NCBI RefSeq assembly: GCF_040719145.1
Contig: NZ_JBFDUZ010000004.1
Span: 248,001-312,000, forward strand
Length of the DNA stretch: 64,000 nucleotides
Direction of reading: 5' to 3'
From: Paenibacillus sp. JQZ6Y-1
Lineage (GTDB): Bacteria > Bacillota > Bacilli > Paenibacillales > Paenibacillaceae
The notes under the pieces are model-generated. The model did not search any database. It was not told where the DNA came from and saw only the letters and a program-made list of their open reading frames with translations. Made by a program: the position numbers and the translations under genes. Below are positions 24,825 through 33,692 of the stretch, one piece after another (within the stretch, counting starts at the first letter, position 1; every line of letters begins with the position of its first letter).

Positions 24825-25151
24825 ATGAATTTAACGGACGAACAGGTAATGCACGAAGTATTTGGCGTAGGACAGGTACTGGAAAATGATAACGAACGGA
24901 TTACTGTGATGTTTGCTCAGAATGTAGGACGCAAAGTATTCGTATTCCCGGATATTTTTAGCAGCCATCTGAAAATGCGCAAAGAGGATATTCAGAATAC
25001 GCTGAATCAAGCGTACGAGGCGAAGCAAAAAGAGCAAGCCAAACAGCTGGAAGTGCAAAAGCGCGAAGCGGAAGAAGAAGCGGTACGTGTAGCGGAGGAG
25101 CAAGCCAAAGCTAAAAAGCCTGCCCGTAAAAAAGCAGCTAAGAAATTCTAA
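24825..25151 (+). CDS. Small protein with SH3/Tudor-like domain and Lys/Ala tail
   Basis: A 108-residue protein. Residues 8-50 read VMHEVFGVGQVLENDNERI then VMFAQNVGRKVFVFPDIFSSHL, resembling the small SH3/Tudor-like modules found at the end of PcrA/UvrD helicases and in RNA-polymerase-binding CarD-type domains. Residues 55-90 form a charged coiled coil, and the tail (KAKKPARKKAAKKF) is like histone H1. A combination of a polymerase- or nucleic-acid-type module with a basic tail suggests a nucleoid- or transcription-associated role, which is inference. A CACAGGAGG site precedes the ATG; a terminator follows. Confidence 0.68.
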   Translation: MNLTDEQVMHEVFGVGQVLENDNERITVMFAQNVGRKVFVFPDIFSSHLKMRKEDIQNTLNQAYEAKQKEQAKQLEVQKREAEEEAVRVAEEQAKAKKPARKKAAKKF

Positions 25152-25211
25152 TATTCTGCGTATATCGATCTCTAATAGTCAGTGTGTGAACAATTGCATA
25201 TGCGTACGATC

Positions 25212-25255
25212 AACAGCATGATGCCTTTTGAACAAAAAGATCATGCTGTTTTTGG
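25212..25255 (+). terminator. Terminator after the Tudor-like gene
   Basis: AACAGCATGAT pairs with ATCATGCTGTT followed by TTT. The rest of the 370-base gap up to 25524 shows no gene; a 67-codon minus-strand frame in it is unsupported. Confidence 0.85.
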
Positions 25256-25524
25256 TATGGTCAGATATGCCTATTCTGTTGATAGATGACGTACATAGTA
25301 AATGTCATGACCAATCTCCCATTTTCATCTAAATCGTAAAGCATAAAAATTGAAATAATATGCACGATCTTATGAAAATACGGGTAAGGACATAGTGGAG
25401 CATTCGGTAAACAGATGTCATTCTGCCCGCAACGACAACAAGATCGCCGGATCTTCTTTTTCATTGTCGTACGGTGGAATCACCGAGCCACCTTATTACA
25501 CTGCAAAGGAGACGTAACCCGTAT

Positions 25525-26190
25525 ATGAACATACACACCGATCACCAACATCATGTCAGACAAGCGCTATTGATTGGCGATTACGGTGATGATGCACCGT
25601 ACCACCCGCTGGATCAGATTCAGTCGCACATCAGCGACCTCATGCCGGAGGGCTGGGAATTGCATATTAGCGACGACTACGAAATGTTTGATATGGAGCG
25701 ATTGGAGGCATACGATGTGTGCATTGTGTACACCGATGCGTTCAACAAAAAGATTAGTCTAGAGCATGCCGCTGGAATCATTACATATGTAGTCAATGGA
25801 GGAGGGCTGCTTATCCTGCATTGCGGCGTGTCCTTGCAGGAAACCAATTACGAATTGCGGCAGCTGATGGGAGCGCAGTATCGCGGTCATACCGAATACC
25901 GCTCACTGGAGATGCACATTGCTTCACCGAGCCATCCGATCATGCAGGGCATCTCGTCATTTCATATGGAGGAAGAGCCGTATGAGTTCAATTTGCTCAC
26001 CGGGGCGGAGCGCACCATTTTGATGGAGTATAGCATGGATGGCGACACTTGGCCTGCGGCATGGTGCTCCAAGTATGGTCTCGGACGCACTGTGTACCTG
26101 ATGCCTGGGCATCATGCGCCTTCGTTTGAATATGAGCAATTTCGGCGTATGATTGTGCAGGGATTGAACTGGGTGGCTGGCATATCGTAA
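25525..26190 (+). CDS. ThuA-like trehalose-utilisation domain protein
   Basis: A 221-residue protein of the ThuA family, which has a class I glutamine-amidotransferase-like flavodoxin fold. Landmarks are the N-terminal strand QALLIGDYGDDAPYHP, the AYDVCIVYTD strand, GGGLLILHCGVSLQETN (the region equivalent to the elbow) and HPIMQGI plus the C-terminal GRTVYLMPGHHAPSFE, both typical of ThuA-like proteins. Relatives act in sugar metabolism. The start at MNIHTDHQHH follows AAAGGAG by about a dozen bases. It is monocistronic; the sugar is unknown. Confidence 0.82.
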   Translation: MNIHTDHQHHVRQALLIGDYGDDAPYHPLDQIQSHISDLMPEGWELHISDDYEMFDMERLEAYDVCIVYTDAFNKKISLEHAAGIITYVVNGGGLLILHCGVSLQETNYELRQLMGAQYRGHTEYRSLEMHIASPSHPIMQGISSFHMEEEPYEFNLLTGAERTILMEYSMDGDTWPAAWCSKYGLGRTVYLMPGHHAPSFEYEQFRRMIVQGLNWVAGIS

Positions 26191-26424
26191 TGGAAATATC
26201 CGACGTAGCAAGATTGTAGCAAGCCCAGCCAAGATGAGATTAGGCATATGACGCTCAAACCGTTATACTGGAAACAGACACAATATGCATGGTCATATTG
26301 TCATGCGCCGGTAAGGCTGATTGAGGGCGAAATGTGTTAGAAAAAGTCCTATGCTTGCCTTTACCGGACTATGCCAATATGCAGACTGCTTGGTTGTATT
26401 TAATCTATGTCAGGAGGAACGGAA

Positions 26425-26754
26425 ATGAGCGATTTGTTCAAAAAAGCGATATCCCTAGGTCTTGGTGTGACGGTAGTCAGCAAGGAGAAAGTGGAAAAAG
26501 CGGTTAATGATCTCGTTAAACGCGGTGAACTGGCACCATCTGAATCTAACGCCCTGATTGATCGTCTGATGGATCGCGGTGCCGAGGAGCAGGGTCAGAT
26601 CAAGGACTGGGTACGCCTGCAGGTGCAAAAAGCCCTGACCGAGCTGGATGTACCGACCAAAGCGACCGTTGAGCAACTGGAACAGCGGATTACTGTGCTG
26701 GAGAAGCGCCTGGCTGAGAAAGAACAGGAACAGCCGCAGCCGCCACTGTCATAA
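26425..26754 (+). CDS. Phasin-family (PHA-granule type) protein
   Basis: A 109-residue helical protein: LFKKAISLGLGVTVVSKEKVEKAVNDL in two helices, then a spacer, then a long coiled coil (EQLEQRITVLEKRLAEKEQE) and a proline-rich end. This is the layout of short phasin-like proteins, which coat polyhydroxyalkanoate granules or act as small scaffold proteins. An AGGAGG site precedes the ATG at 26425. The stop is one base before the ABC1-kinase start, and these two genes often travel together, so coupled translation is likely. No polyhydroxyalkanoate synthase is in the window. Confidence 0.72.
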   Translation: MSDLFKKAISLGLGVTVVSKEKVEKAVNDLVKRGELAPSESNALIDRLMDRGAEEQGQIKDWVRLQVQKALTELDVPTKATVEQLEQRITVLEKRLAEKEQEQPQPPLS

Positions 26755-26755
26755 G

Positions 26756-28426
26756 ATGTCTCTTCATATCCGGCATGCCGGAAGGTACAGAGAAATCGCC
26801 ATGGCGCTGATGCGTCATGGCTTTGGTTATATGGTCGAGGAACTGGGACTGAACCGAATGCTGGCGATTCCACTTAAGCTGGTACGTCGCGAGTCGCAGG
26901 GCATCCGTACGGTGGGCGAACGGATTCGGCTTGTGTTGGAAGAACTGGGACCAACTTTTATCAAGCTAGGGCAGCTTGCGAGTACACGCTCGGATTTGCT
27001 GCCAGAAAATATTATCGAGGAACTGGTCAAGCTACAGGATCAGGTGCCTCCATTTGCCGGCGAGGAAGCGCGGCAGATTATTGAGCTAGAGCTGGGCGCA
27101 TCGCTGGAGGACATGCTAGAAACCTTTCAGGAGCAGCCGATTGCAGCCGCTTCGATTGGGCAGGTGCATCTAGGCAAGCTGCATACCGGCGAAATGGTAG
27201 CGATCAAGGTACAGCGTCCGGGTGTCGCGCGCATCGTCAATCGCGATCTGGAGATTTTGCAGGATCTGATCGGCATTGCTCGTCGTCATATGGACTGGGT
27301 ATCGCATTACAATATTGACAAGATCATTGAGGAATTTTCCAAATCGATGCGCGCGGAGCTGGATTATAATGTGGAAGGACGCAACATGGAGCGGCTCGCC
27401 CAGAACTTTGATGGCGACCGCAATATCCTGATTCCGAAAACATTCTGGAATTATACGTCTGCTCGCGTGCTGACGATGGAATTCGTCGATGGGATTCATA
27501 TGGGGCGTCCCGATCAGATTGTGCAGCAGGGATTGCAGTTGTCCAATGTTGCGCAACGACTAGTCGATTCGATGCTAAAACAGATTTTTATCGACGGCTT
27601 CTTCCATGCTGATCCGCATCCGGGCAATTTGCTGGCGCTGCGGGATGGGCGAATCGCCTATCTGGATTTTGGCATGATGGGACGTCTGAACACCGATACG
27701 AAAAATGGACTTGCTTCCTTCGTAATCGCGCTATTACGCAAAAATACGGACAGTATGGTGCGAGCGATTATGCGGCTTGGCTTTGTACCGGATGATATTA
27801 ATATTTCGTCGATGCGCGGTGAACTGGAACGGTTGCGGGAGCAGTACTATGATGTTCCGTTTTCGCAAATCGATCTGGGCGAAGCGTTGAATGAGATGTT
27901 TGCGATTATCCGTAATTACCGGATCGATATTCCGTCCGATCTGGCGCTGCTCGGCAAGGCATTGATTACGCTGGAAGGTGTCATCGAGCGGCTTGATCCA
28001 TCGCTCAGTATTCTCAATATGGCGGAGCCGTTCGGCAGACGCTTGCTCGGCGAGCGCTACAGTCCGAAAAAGCTGCGCGAACGTATTACCGATGGTGCTT
28101 TTCAAGCGATTGAGGTACTGACCGATCTGCCGCGTCAGGCGTCCGAATTGTCGCGTACGATTCGCTCCGGCAAGCTCAAGGTGGAAGTGAATGTGCCAGA
28201 GCTGGGCGAATTGCTGCATAAGATGGATCAGATCGTCAATCGGCTAGCATTTAGTATTGTGCTGCTGGCGTTCTGTATCATTATGGTCGGGCTGATTATC
28301 GGTTCGTCGCTACGTGACCAGTCCCCGATTCTATGGGGATTGCCAGTCGTCGAGATTGGCTTCAGTATTGCGACGCTAATGGTCCTTTGGCTGCTGTTCG
28401 CTATATTCAAATCAGGTAGGTTTTAG
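26756..28426 (+). CDS. ABC1/AarF/UbiB-family atypical kinase
   Basis: A 556-residue ABC1 (ADCK/UbiB) atypical protein kinase-like protein, ATP-binding and membrane-anchored, linked in many organisms to isoprenoid quinone metabolism. The invariant family motifs are present: the KxGQ motif (IKLGQLASTRSDLLP), the alanine-rich loop (AAASIGQVH) in place of a glycine loop, AIKVQRPG, HADPHPGNL, and the metal-binding LDFGMMG. Two hydrophobic segments close the C-terminus. ATG at 26756 directly follows the phasin stop and has no strong ribosome site of its own, implying coupling. Confidence 0.9.
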   Translation: MSLHIRHAGRYREIAMALMRHGFGYMVEELGLNRMLAIPLKLVRRESQGIRTVGERIRLVLEELGPTFIKLGQLASTRSDLLPENIIEELVKLQDQVPPFAGEEARQIIELELGASLEDMLETFQEQPIAAASIGQVHLGKLHTGEMVAIKVQRPGVARIVNRDLEILQDLIGIARRHMDWVSHYNIDKIIEEFSKSMRAELDYNVEGRNMERLAQNFDGDRNILIPKTFWNYTSARVLTMEFVDGIHMGRPDQIVQQGLQLSNVAQRLVDSMLKQIFIDGFFHADPHPGNLLALRDGRIAYLDFGMMGRLNTDTKNGLASFVIALLRKNTDSMVRAIMRLGFVPDDINISSMRGELERLREQYYDVPFSQIDLGEALNEMFAIIRNYRIDIPSDLALLGKALITLEGVIERLDPSLSILNMAEPFGRRLLGERYSPKKLRERITDGAFQAIEVLTDLPRQASELSRTIRSGKLKVEVNVPELGELLHKMDQIVNRLAFSIVLLAFCIIMVGLIIGSSLRDQSPILWGLPVVEIGFSIATLMVLWLLFAIFKSGRF

Positions 28427-28563
28427 ATGGATGTGGACGGACATGCTTTGTTGATCGAGGGATACAACCGATAGATGAGGCGATAAAGAACCGATTCTGA
28501 AGTTAAAATCAATCGATAATGAAGCCATAATCAAACGATGCTGAAGTCATAATGAATTAACGA

Positions 28564-28597
28564 GAACGGACCCTAACAGGTCCGTTCTTTTTTTGTT
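28564..28597 (+). terminator. Terminator of phasin/ABC1 operon
   Basis: GAACGGACC pairs with GGTCCGTTC, followed by seven or more T. The remaining bases up to 28913 hold no gene and serve as the upstream region of the SulP transporter. Confidence 0.9.
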
Positions 28598-28913
28598 TTT
28601 GGATGCTGTGAAGAATGAGGATCAATAGAGCAGAGAAGCAAGGAATAGACGAACCAATAAAGCGATATAGGAAGGAACAATAAAGGGAAAACGTATTAAT
28701 ATTGTAATGATAACGATTACAATTGGATATTGTCTGGCGTAATGACAGCAGATTGGCTATAATGGAACTCTATCTGTACATACGGCTCCGATCTTCCCCG
28801 CGAGAGGGAAGTCATTTTACACAAATAAGCATGGCGCTTCATCTGATCAGTAACGTCCGGGAATGCTTTACCATTCAATCGGATCGCTGTTCCATGCCCG
28901 AAAGAGGATGATC

Positions 28914-30365
28914 ATGAATTATAAACAACAATGGTTCGGTAATATCCGACCCGATGTGCTGGCAGGAATTACGGTAGCCCTTGCCCTGATACCAGAAGCG
29001 ATTGGCTTCTCAATCATTGCGGGTGTCGATCCGATGGTCGGCTTGTACGCTTCGATTTGTATTGCGATTGTCATTTCGCTGGCGGGTGGACGACCGGGTA
29101 TGATCTCGGCAGCGACCGGAGCGATTGCGGTGCTGGTCGGTACGCTGGTTGCCCAGCATGGCGTGGAATATTTGTTTGCAGCAACGATTTTGGCGGGGAT
29201 CTTTCAGATTATTCTGGGCTGGTTGAAGATTGGACGCTTTATTACCTTTATCCCGCAATCAGTCATGACAGGGTTTGTGAACGCACTGGCGATTGTCATC
29301 TTCTCAGCACAGCTGCCACAGTTTGTCGGAGCCAATTGGCTGATGTATGCACTGGTGGCGCTGACGCTGGCGATTATTTATATTTTGCCGCTGTTTACCA
29401 AAGCAGTTCCTGCACCGCTGGTGGCGATTATTATCGTATCGCTGCTGACGTACTTCCTGCATCTGGATGTGAGTACGGTTGGCGATATGGGCAAGCTGAG
29501 CAATGAATTGCCGTTCTTCCATCTACCGATGGTGGAACTTAGCTGGAATTTGTTCATTACAATCTTGCCATATTCGATCTCAATTGCCTTTGTTGGTCTA
29601 CTGGAATCGCTACTGACAGCAACGATTGTCGATGAAATGACCGAAACGAAAAGTGATAAAAACCGCGAAGCCAAAGGTCAAGGTCTGGCAAATATCGTGA
29701 GTGGCTTTTTCGGTGGTATGGCGGGCTGTGCGATGATCGGACAATCGGTCATTAACGTTAAATCGGGTGGACGTGGACGACTGTCTACCTTTGTCGCAGG
29801 TGTATTCCTGCTCGTGCTGCTTGTTGTGCTCGGTTCGATTGTACGCGAGGTGCCGATGGCGGCGCTGGTAGGCGTGATGATCATGGTATCCATCGGTACA
29901 TTTAGCTGGAACTCGCTGCTGACGATTCATAAAGTACCGTTGGCAGAAGCGATCATTATGATTACGGTGGTCGTGATCGTCGTGCTGACCGACAATCTGT
30001 CCATCGGCGTTGGTGTTGGTGTAGTGATGAGCGCTCTGCGTTTTGGTTGGAAGATGTCGCAGCTGCATATCGACGAAACGGCAGATTCGACGCCGCAGCA
30101 TCGGATTTATCAGGTGCGGGGACAGATGTTCTTCGGTACGATGAGTCAGTTCGTCGATCATTTTAAACCGGCAGACGATTCCCAAGAGGTAACCGTTGAT
30201 TTTGCCCGTTCCCATATTTGGGATCACTCGGCGGTAATCGGCATTGGTAAGCTCAAGGATAAGTATGAGCAAAATGGCAAAGTGATTCATATTCGTGGTC
30301 TAAATGAAGAGAGTCGCGAATTGTACGAACGCCTGAGTCATGGCTCTGTTTCATCCGGGCATTGA
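28914..30365 (+). CDS. SulP-family anion transporter with STAS domain
   Basis: A 483-residue SLC26/SulP anion transporter. The N-terminal part has the family signature ([22 protein letters not shown] is split here as two segments) and 10-12 membrane segments, including the [20 protein letters not shown] region. A C-terminal STAS domain covers residues about 385-480 ([34 protein letters not shown]). Substrates of the family are sulfate, bicarbonate or dicarboxylates; the one here is unknown. The start after AAAGAGG at 28901 is preferred over one 17 codons earlier. Monocistronic with a terminator. Confidence 0.92.
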   Translation: MNYKQQWFGNIRPDVLAGITVALALIPEAIGFSIIAGVDPMVGLYASICIAIVISLAGGRPGMISAATGAIAVLVGTLVAQHGVEYLFAATILAGIFQIILGWLKIGRFITFIPQSVMTGFVNALAIVIFSAQLPQFVGANWLMYALVALTLAIIYILPLFTKAVPAPLVAIIIVSLLTYFLHLDVSTVGDMGKLSNELPFFHLPMVELSWNLFITILPYSISIAFVGLLESLLTATIVDEMTETKSDKNREAKGQGLANIVSGFFGGMAGCAMIGQSVINVKSGGRGRLSTFVAGVFLLVLLVVLGSIVREVPMAALVGVMIMVSIGTFSWNSLLTIHKVPLAEAIIMITVVVIVVLTDNLSIGVGVGVVMSALRFGWKMSQLHIDETADSTPQHRIYQVRGQMFFGTMSQFVDHFKPADDSQEVTVDFARSHIWDHSAVIGIGKLKDKYEQNGKVIHIRGLNEESRELYERLSHGSVSSGH

Positions 30366-30507
30366 CGGAAACCGCAATACACGTTATATTGACCCTAGGG
30401 ACGTCTGCACTTTGCTGGCGTTTTGATCAGTACACAAGCTGTAATGATGGATACATGAATATGTCGTATTTCGTATGATTATATCGTGTCGGTGATGAAC
30501 CGGCACT

Positions 30508-30537
30508 GAAGCATCGGGATGAACCGATGCTTCTTTT
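30508..30537 (+). terminator. Terminator of SulP gene
   Basis: GAAGCATCGG pairs with CCGATGCTTC, followed by TTTTT. Confidence 0.88.
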
Positions 30538-30650
30538 TACGAGCGGACGTGGAATGAACAGATAGATACACATCTGTACATGGCGAACGACTCTGGCCTG
30601 GGCCGTATGGATTTGCGGTTGCATCATGATGTGCGGACGGGCTGCCCAAT

Positions 30651-32474
30651 ATGAAGGAAGAACAGGTGAACACAGTGACAAATTTTAACTCTTTCAATAT
30701 TTCGTCTGCGGCGGTAGAACTGCTTGCAGCGAACGGCATTGCCCAGCCGACTGAAGTGCAACAGGCATCCATTCCGCTTCTGCTCCAGGGCGAAGACGCG
30801 ATTGTACAGGCAAAAACCGGTACCGGTAAAACACTGGCATTTTTGCTGCCTATTTTTGAAAAATTGAATCTAAGCGTAACCGGTGCTCCACAAGCGCTGA
30901 TCGTGGCGCCAACGCGCGAGCTGGCGCTGCAAATCGCTACTGAAGCACGCAAGCTGGCTGACGCTTACGAAGGCGTGCGCATTCTAGCCGCTTATGGCGG
31001 TCAGGACGTAGAACGCCAGCTGCGCAAGCTAGAGGGCGGCTGCCATCTGGTTGTAGGTACACCGGGACGTTTGCTGGACCATATGGGTCGTGGCACGCTG
31101 GATATGACCAAGATTCGCACCCTTGTACTGGATGAAGCGGATCAAATGCTGCATATGGGATTCCTGAAGGAAGTTGAGCAGATCATTCTGGCAACTTCGC
31201 CATCCCGTCAAACGATGCTGTTCTCTGCAACGATTCCAGAAGGCGTTCGTCGTCTGTCTGCACAATACATGCGCAAACCGCATGACATCCGTGTAGGTAC
31301 AGAGGAAACTGTTCCACTGAACCTGATTCGTCAGCTGGTTGTCGAGTGCACACCACGCGGCAAGCTGGCTGCACTGCAAGAATATATCGACCGCGAGCAG
31401 CCGTATCTGGCAGTGATTTTCTGCCGTACGAAGCGCCGCGCTGCCAAGCTGAATGAAGAGTTGCAGGAAATGGGCTACTCCTCGGACGAGCTGCATGGTG
31501 ATCTGTCTCAGAACAAGCGTGAGCAGGTTATGAAGGCATTCCGCGAAGCCAAGCTGCAATTGCTGGTTGCAACGGATGTAGCGGCGCGTGGTATCGACGT
31601 AGAAGGCGTAACCCATGTATTTAACTATGACATCCCACAGGATGTTGAATATTATATTCACCGGATCGGTCGTACCGGTCGTGCAGGTGGCAAAGGTCGC
31701 GCGATTACATTCGTAACACCGCATGATCGTCGTGAGCTGGAGCAGATCGAACGCGAAACATCGCAGAAGCTGCAACGTGAAATCTCTCGTACGTCTGCAC
31801 AATCTGACGATTCTGGCGAATTGCTGTCTAATGTGCGTGAGCATAAACCACGCAGCGGTGGCAGCGGACGCGGAACTGAATCCGGCGGCAGAAATGGCAA
31901 AAACAAACGCAATTCTTCCGGCGGTTACGGCAGTCGCGGCGGTTCTGCGCAACAGGGTGGACGTTCTTCCGGCGGACGCCGTGGCGGTGGCGGGACTGGA
32001 CGTACAACCGAACGCAGCAATGAGCGTGCAAGCGAGCGTACGAATGATCGCAGCGAATCGGCAGCATTCAGCGGACCAAAACGCACAGGCAAAAACAAGC
32101 GTCCTCAAAGATCGGCACGCCCTGAAAGTCCATTGACGACAAGTGCTGTATCACGCCGCACCGATGACGCTGGCAATTTCCGCCGCGATTCATCCAAAGG
32201 CAACGGCTCCGCTTCCAATACGGGTAATGCACGCACACGCGAGTATGGCGCAAGTAACCGTAAAGGTGGAAGTAATGCAAGCGGACGCAGCTTCGGCAAT
32301 GGTTCCGGCGGGAATCGCAATGCTGACAGCGCAGGCGGACGTAGCAACGGTAGCGCAGGTGGTCGTCAAGCAAGTGGACGTGGCACAGGCAATGCAGGCG
32401 GCAATCGCTCTGGTAACGCTGGCGGTCGCAATGCGGGTGGACGCAGCTCGGATAGCCGTCGCGGACGTCGTTAA
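30651..32474 (+). CDS. DEAD-box RNA helicase with long RGG/GN-rich tail
   Basis: ATP-dependent RNA helicase, CshA-like, 607 residues. Ordered motifs: Q-motif (QPTEVQQASIP), Walker A AKTGTGKT at 54-61, PTRELALQ, DEAD at 161-164, SAT at 192-194, ARGID near 312, HRIGRTGR at 337-344. From about residue 400 to the end, some 200 residues are low complexity, rich in Gly, Arg, Ser, Asn and Lys (repeated SGGR, GRNAGGR, GNRSGNAGG), which should be disordered and RNA-binding. The tail is far longer than in Bacillus CshA. The start is uncertain: ATG at 30651 has no good site, while GTG at 30666 lies five bases after AAGGAAG. Confidence 0.9.
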   Translation: MKEEQVNTVTNFNSFNISSAAVELLAANGIAQPTEVQQASIPLLLQGEDAIVQAKTGTGKTLAFLLPIFEKLNLSVTGAPQALIVAPTRELALQIATEARKLADAYEGVRILAAYGGQDVERQLRKLEGGCHLVVGTPGRLLDHMGRGTLDMTKIRTLVLDEADQMLHMGFLKEVEQIILATSPSRQTMLFSATIPEGVRRLSAQYMRKPHDIRVGTEETVPLNLIRQLVVECTPRGKLAALQEYIDREQPYLAVIFCRTKRRAAKLNEELQEMGYSSDELHGDLSQNKREQVMKAFREAKLQLLVATDVAARGIDVEGVTHVFNYDIPQDVEYYIHRIGRTGRAGGKGRAITFVTPHDRRELEQIERETSQKLQREISRTSAQSDDSGELLSNVREHKPRSGGSGRGTESGGRNGKNKRNSSGGYGSRGGSAQQGGRSSGGRRGGGGTGRTTERSNERASERTNDRSESAAFSGPKRTGKNKRPQRSARPESPLTTSAVSRRTDDAGNFRRDSSKGNGSASNTGNARTREYGASNRKGGSNASGRSFGNGSGGNRNADSAGGRSNGSAGGRQASGRGTGNAGGNRSGNAGGRNAGGRSSDSRRGRR

Positions 32475-32587
32475 TATTCATACTGGCTTGATGCACGGTA
32501 GATAGATAATAAGGCGGTATTCCTTTTTACATGGATAATCGATTGGATTCGTCTATAGAATAGCAGGGAATATATGCTGATGTAGAT

Positions 32588-32620
32588 AAAGGATGCTCCC
32601 CCAAAGGAGCATCCTTTTTT
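32588..32620. terminator. Bidirectional terminator between helicase and yvrJ-like gene
   Basis: AAAGGATGCTCC pairs with GGAGCATCCTTTTTT; it can end both the helicase transcript and the convergent yvrJ-like transcript, whose stop codon it touches. Confidence 0.9.
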
Positions 32621-32858
32621 ACGTGTGGTCTTCTCTGTCATGATCACGCCTTCGATGATTGGACGGACGCGACGAATGGCTGTTGTCGTTGTTTTCCATG
32701 CGTAGACTGCGAACTGCTTCCGCCAATTCTTTTACCGTTTCATCGAGCTGACTCAGCTGTTTTTCCATATTTTGCAAAACATATTTTAACAGCACAAAAC
32801 AAAGCGCTACTGGAAATCCGACTGTCGTTACTAGACCCGTTACATCGGCAACTGTCAT
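32619..32858 (-). CDS. yvrJ: YvrJ-like small membrane protein
   Basis: A 79-residue protein. Residues 2-30 match the YvrJ family: TVADVTGLVTTVGFPVALCF then VLLKYVL, a single membrane helix with the conserved VGFPVA, followed by a short amphipathic coiled coil (MEKQLSQLDETVKELAEAV) and a charged His/Arg/Asp-rich tail that is longer than in Bacillus YvrJ. GGGAGG precedes the ATG at 32858. In B. subtilis yvrJ is one of the few targets of the split sigma factor SigO-RsoA; here it is divergent from such a pair and has the same promoter element. Confidence 0.78.
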   Translation of the reverse strand: MTVADVTGLVTTVGFPVALCFVLLKYVLQNMEKQLSQLDETVKELAEAVRSLRMENNDNSHSSRPSNHRRRDHDREDHT

Positions 32859-32899
32859 AGGATCATTCCTCCCTTGATATGACTGCATTTGGTGTTCAT

Positions 32900-32937
32900 C
32901 TATAATGGTAAAAAAAGACGGCTTTTTACAACAAAAA
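32900..32937 (-). promoter_or_regulatory. Promoter of yvrJ-like gene, SigO-type candidate
   Basis: On the minus strand TTTTTGTTGTAAAAA (32937-32923), then 18 bases, then TATAGATGA. The same 15-mer, the same 18-base gap and TATAGTTGA occur on the plus strand before the sigma gene. The -35 part is much better conserved than a SigA -35 and does not resemble TTGACA. Confidence 0.75.
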
Positions 32938-32970
32938 TGAGGTAACTAACCTGTAAAAATGGTATAATAA

Positions 32971-32990
32971 ATAAGAACAAATGTTCTTAT
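32971..32990. promoter_or_regulatory. Palindrome midway between the two divergent promoters
   Basis: ATAAGAACA, two bases, TGTTCTTAT: a perfect 9-base inverted repeat centred almost midway between the two 15-mers. It may be an operator for an unknown regulator. Confidence 0.5.
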
Positions 32991-33011
32991 TTTATGTAAA
33001 GAAAGTAGCCG

Positions 33012-33049
33012 TTTTTGTTGTAAAAACGTACCGGAAAACTCCTTTATAG
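33012..33049 (+). promoter_or_regulatory. Promoter of sigO/rsoA-like operon, SigO-type candidate
   Basis: TTTTTGTTGTAAAAA (33012-33026), 18 bases, TATAG (33045-33049) followed by TTGA. It matches the divergent yvrJ promoter in sequence and spacing, which suggests positive autoregulation by the encoded sigma factor. Confidence 0.75.
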
Positions 33050-33081
33050 TTGAGAACACAAGGACGGGGAGGGGCTGTATC

Positions 33082-33423
33082 ATGACACTCAAGGAACACT
33101 ATCGCACCGAACTGAAACGGCTAGCATGGAGACTGCATTATTACGTCAAAAAGGAGCAAAATCACGAACGGCTTGTACTATTCGAACCCGCCATTCCGGT
33201 AGACAATTTTACGTCAGCGACCGATAGCAAGATGTGGAGTCACGAGCTGATCCAATCGTTGCCGTCAGAAACCGGACGCGAGATCATGTACAGACTGTAT
33301 ATTTTGGAAAAGAAGGAAAAGGAAGTCGCAGCGGAACTGCATCTTTCCCAACAGGCGGTGAACCGATGGAAAAACAAAATGCTCAATCAACTCAAACAGA
33401 AGATGAACAATTGGAGCAATTAA
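33082..33423 (+). CDS. SigO-like split sigma factor subunit (region 4)
   Basis: A 113-residue sigma-70-like protein. The C-terminal 60 residues are a region-4 helix-turn-helix: SETGREIMYRLYILEKKEKE, then VAAELHLSQQAVNRWKNKML, so it should bind the -35 element. The N-terminal half (LKRLAWRLHYYVKKEQNHE) does not contain a complete region 2. Together with the overlapping second gene it looks like the SigO-RsoA pair of Bacillus, in which the two halves of sigma activity sit on separate proteins. Shorter than B. subtilis SigO. A GGGGAGGGG site precedes the ATG. Orthology to SigO is inferred from architecture and from the yvrJ neighbour. Confidence 0.72.
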   Translation: MTLKEHYRTELKRLAWRLHYYVKKEQNHERLVLFEPAIPVDNFTSATDSKMWSHELIQSLPSETGREIMYRLYILEKKEKEVAAELHLSQQAVNRWKNKMLNQLKQKMNNWSN

Positions 33424-33593
33424 TCTACCGCATTCAACAGCATGGAGACGATGCGGCAATGCTGGCTTTTCTGGAGCTGTTCGAGGAGGATATGCAGCAG
33501 CTGGCACGTTATATGAGAATGCCGCGTGAGGATGCGATGCAGAGTTTGAAGTTAGGTATGCTAGAGCTGTTGAGTCATAATCCACTTTCGTAA
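33366..33593 (+). CDS. RsoA-like co-sigma factor
   Basis: A 75-residue protein overlapping the end of the sigma gene by 58 bases in another frame. After a Gln-rich N-terminus come EQLIYRIQQHGDDAAMLAFL and ELFEEDMQQLARYM, a pattern like the region-2-like helical domain of RsoA (E-x-L-I-x-R-I-x-x-GD-x-x-AM-x-x-F-L-E-x-F), ending in a short helix (EDAMQSLKLGMLELL). It should supply the -10-recognising or core-binding half. The large overlap implies translational coupling and fixed stoichiometry. RsoA identity is an inference from pattern and context. Confidence 0.65.
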   Translation: MEKQNAQSTQTEDEQLEQLIYRIQQHGDDAAMLAFLELFEEDMQQLARYMRMPREDAMQSLKLGMLELLSHNPLS

Positions 33594-33692
33594 TGGGACA
33601 TATGTCCTTTATGAAGTGAACGATATGCCTTTTAATGGGAAAAGGTTTATTGTATCGAAGAATCGTACGGTAGGTTAGGGGAGGTTTCGTAT

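Noticed and set aside
31029-32108. 359-codon minus-strand frame opposite the DEAD-box helicase
   Set aside because: Cys/Thr/Ala-rich mirror of the repetitive helicase coding strand; no domain, no ribosome site.
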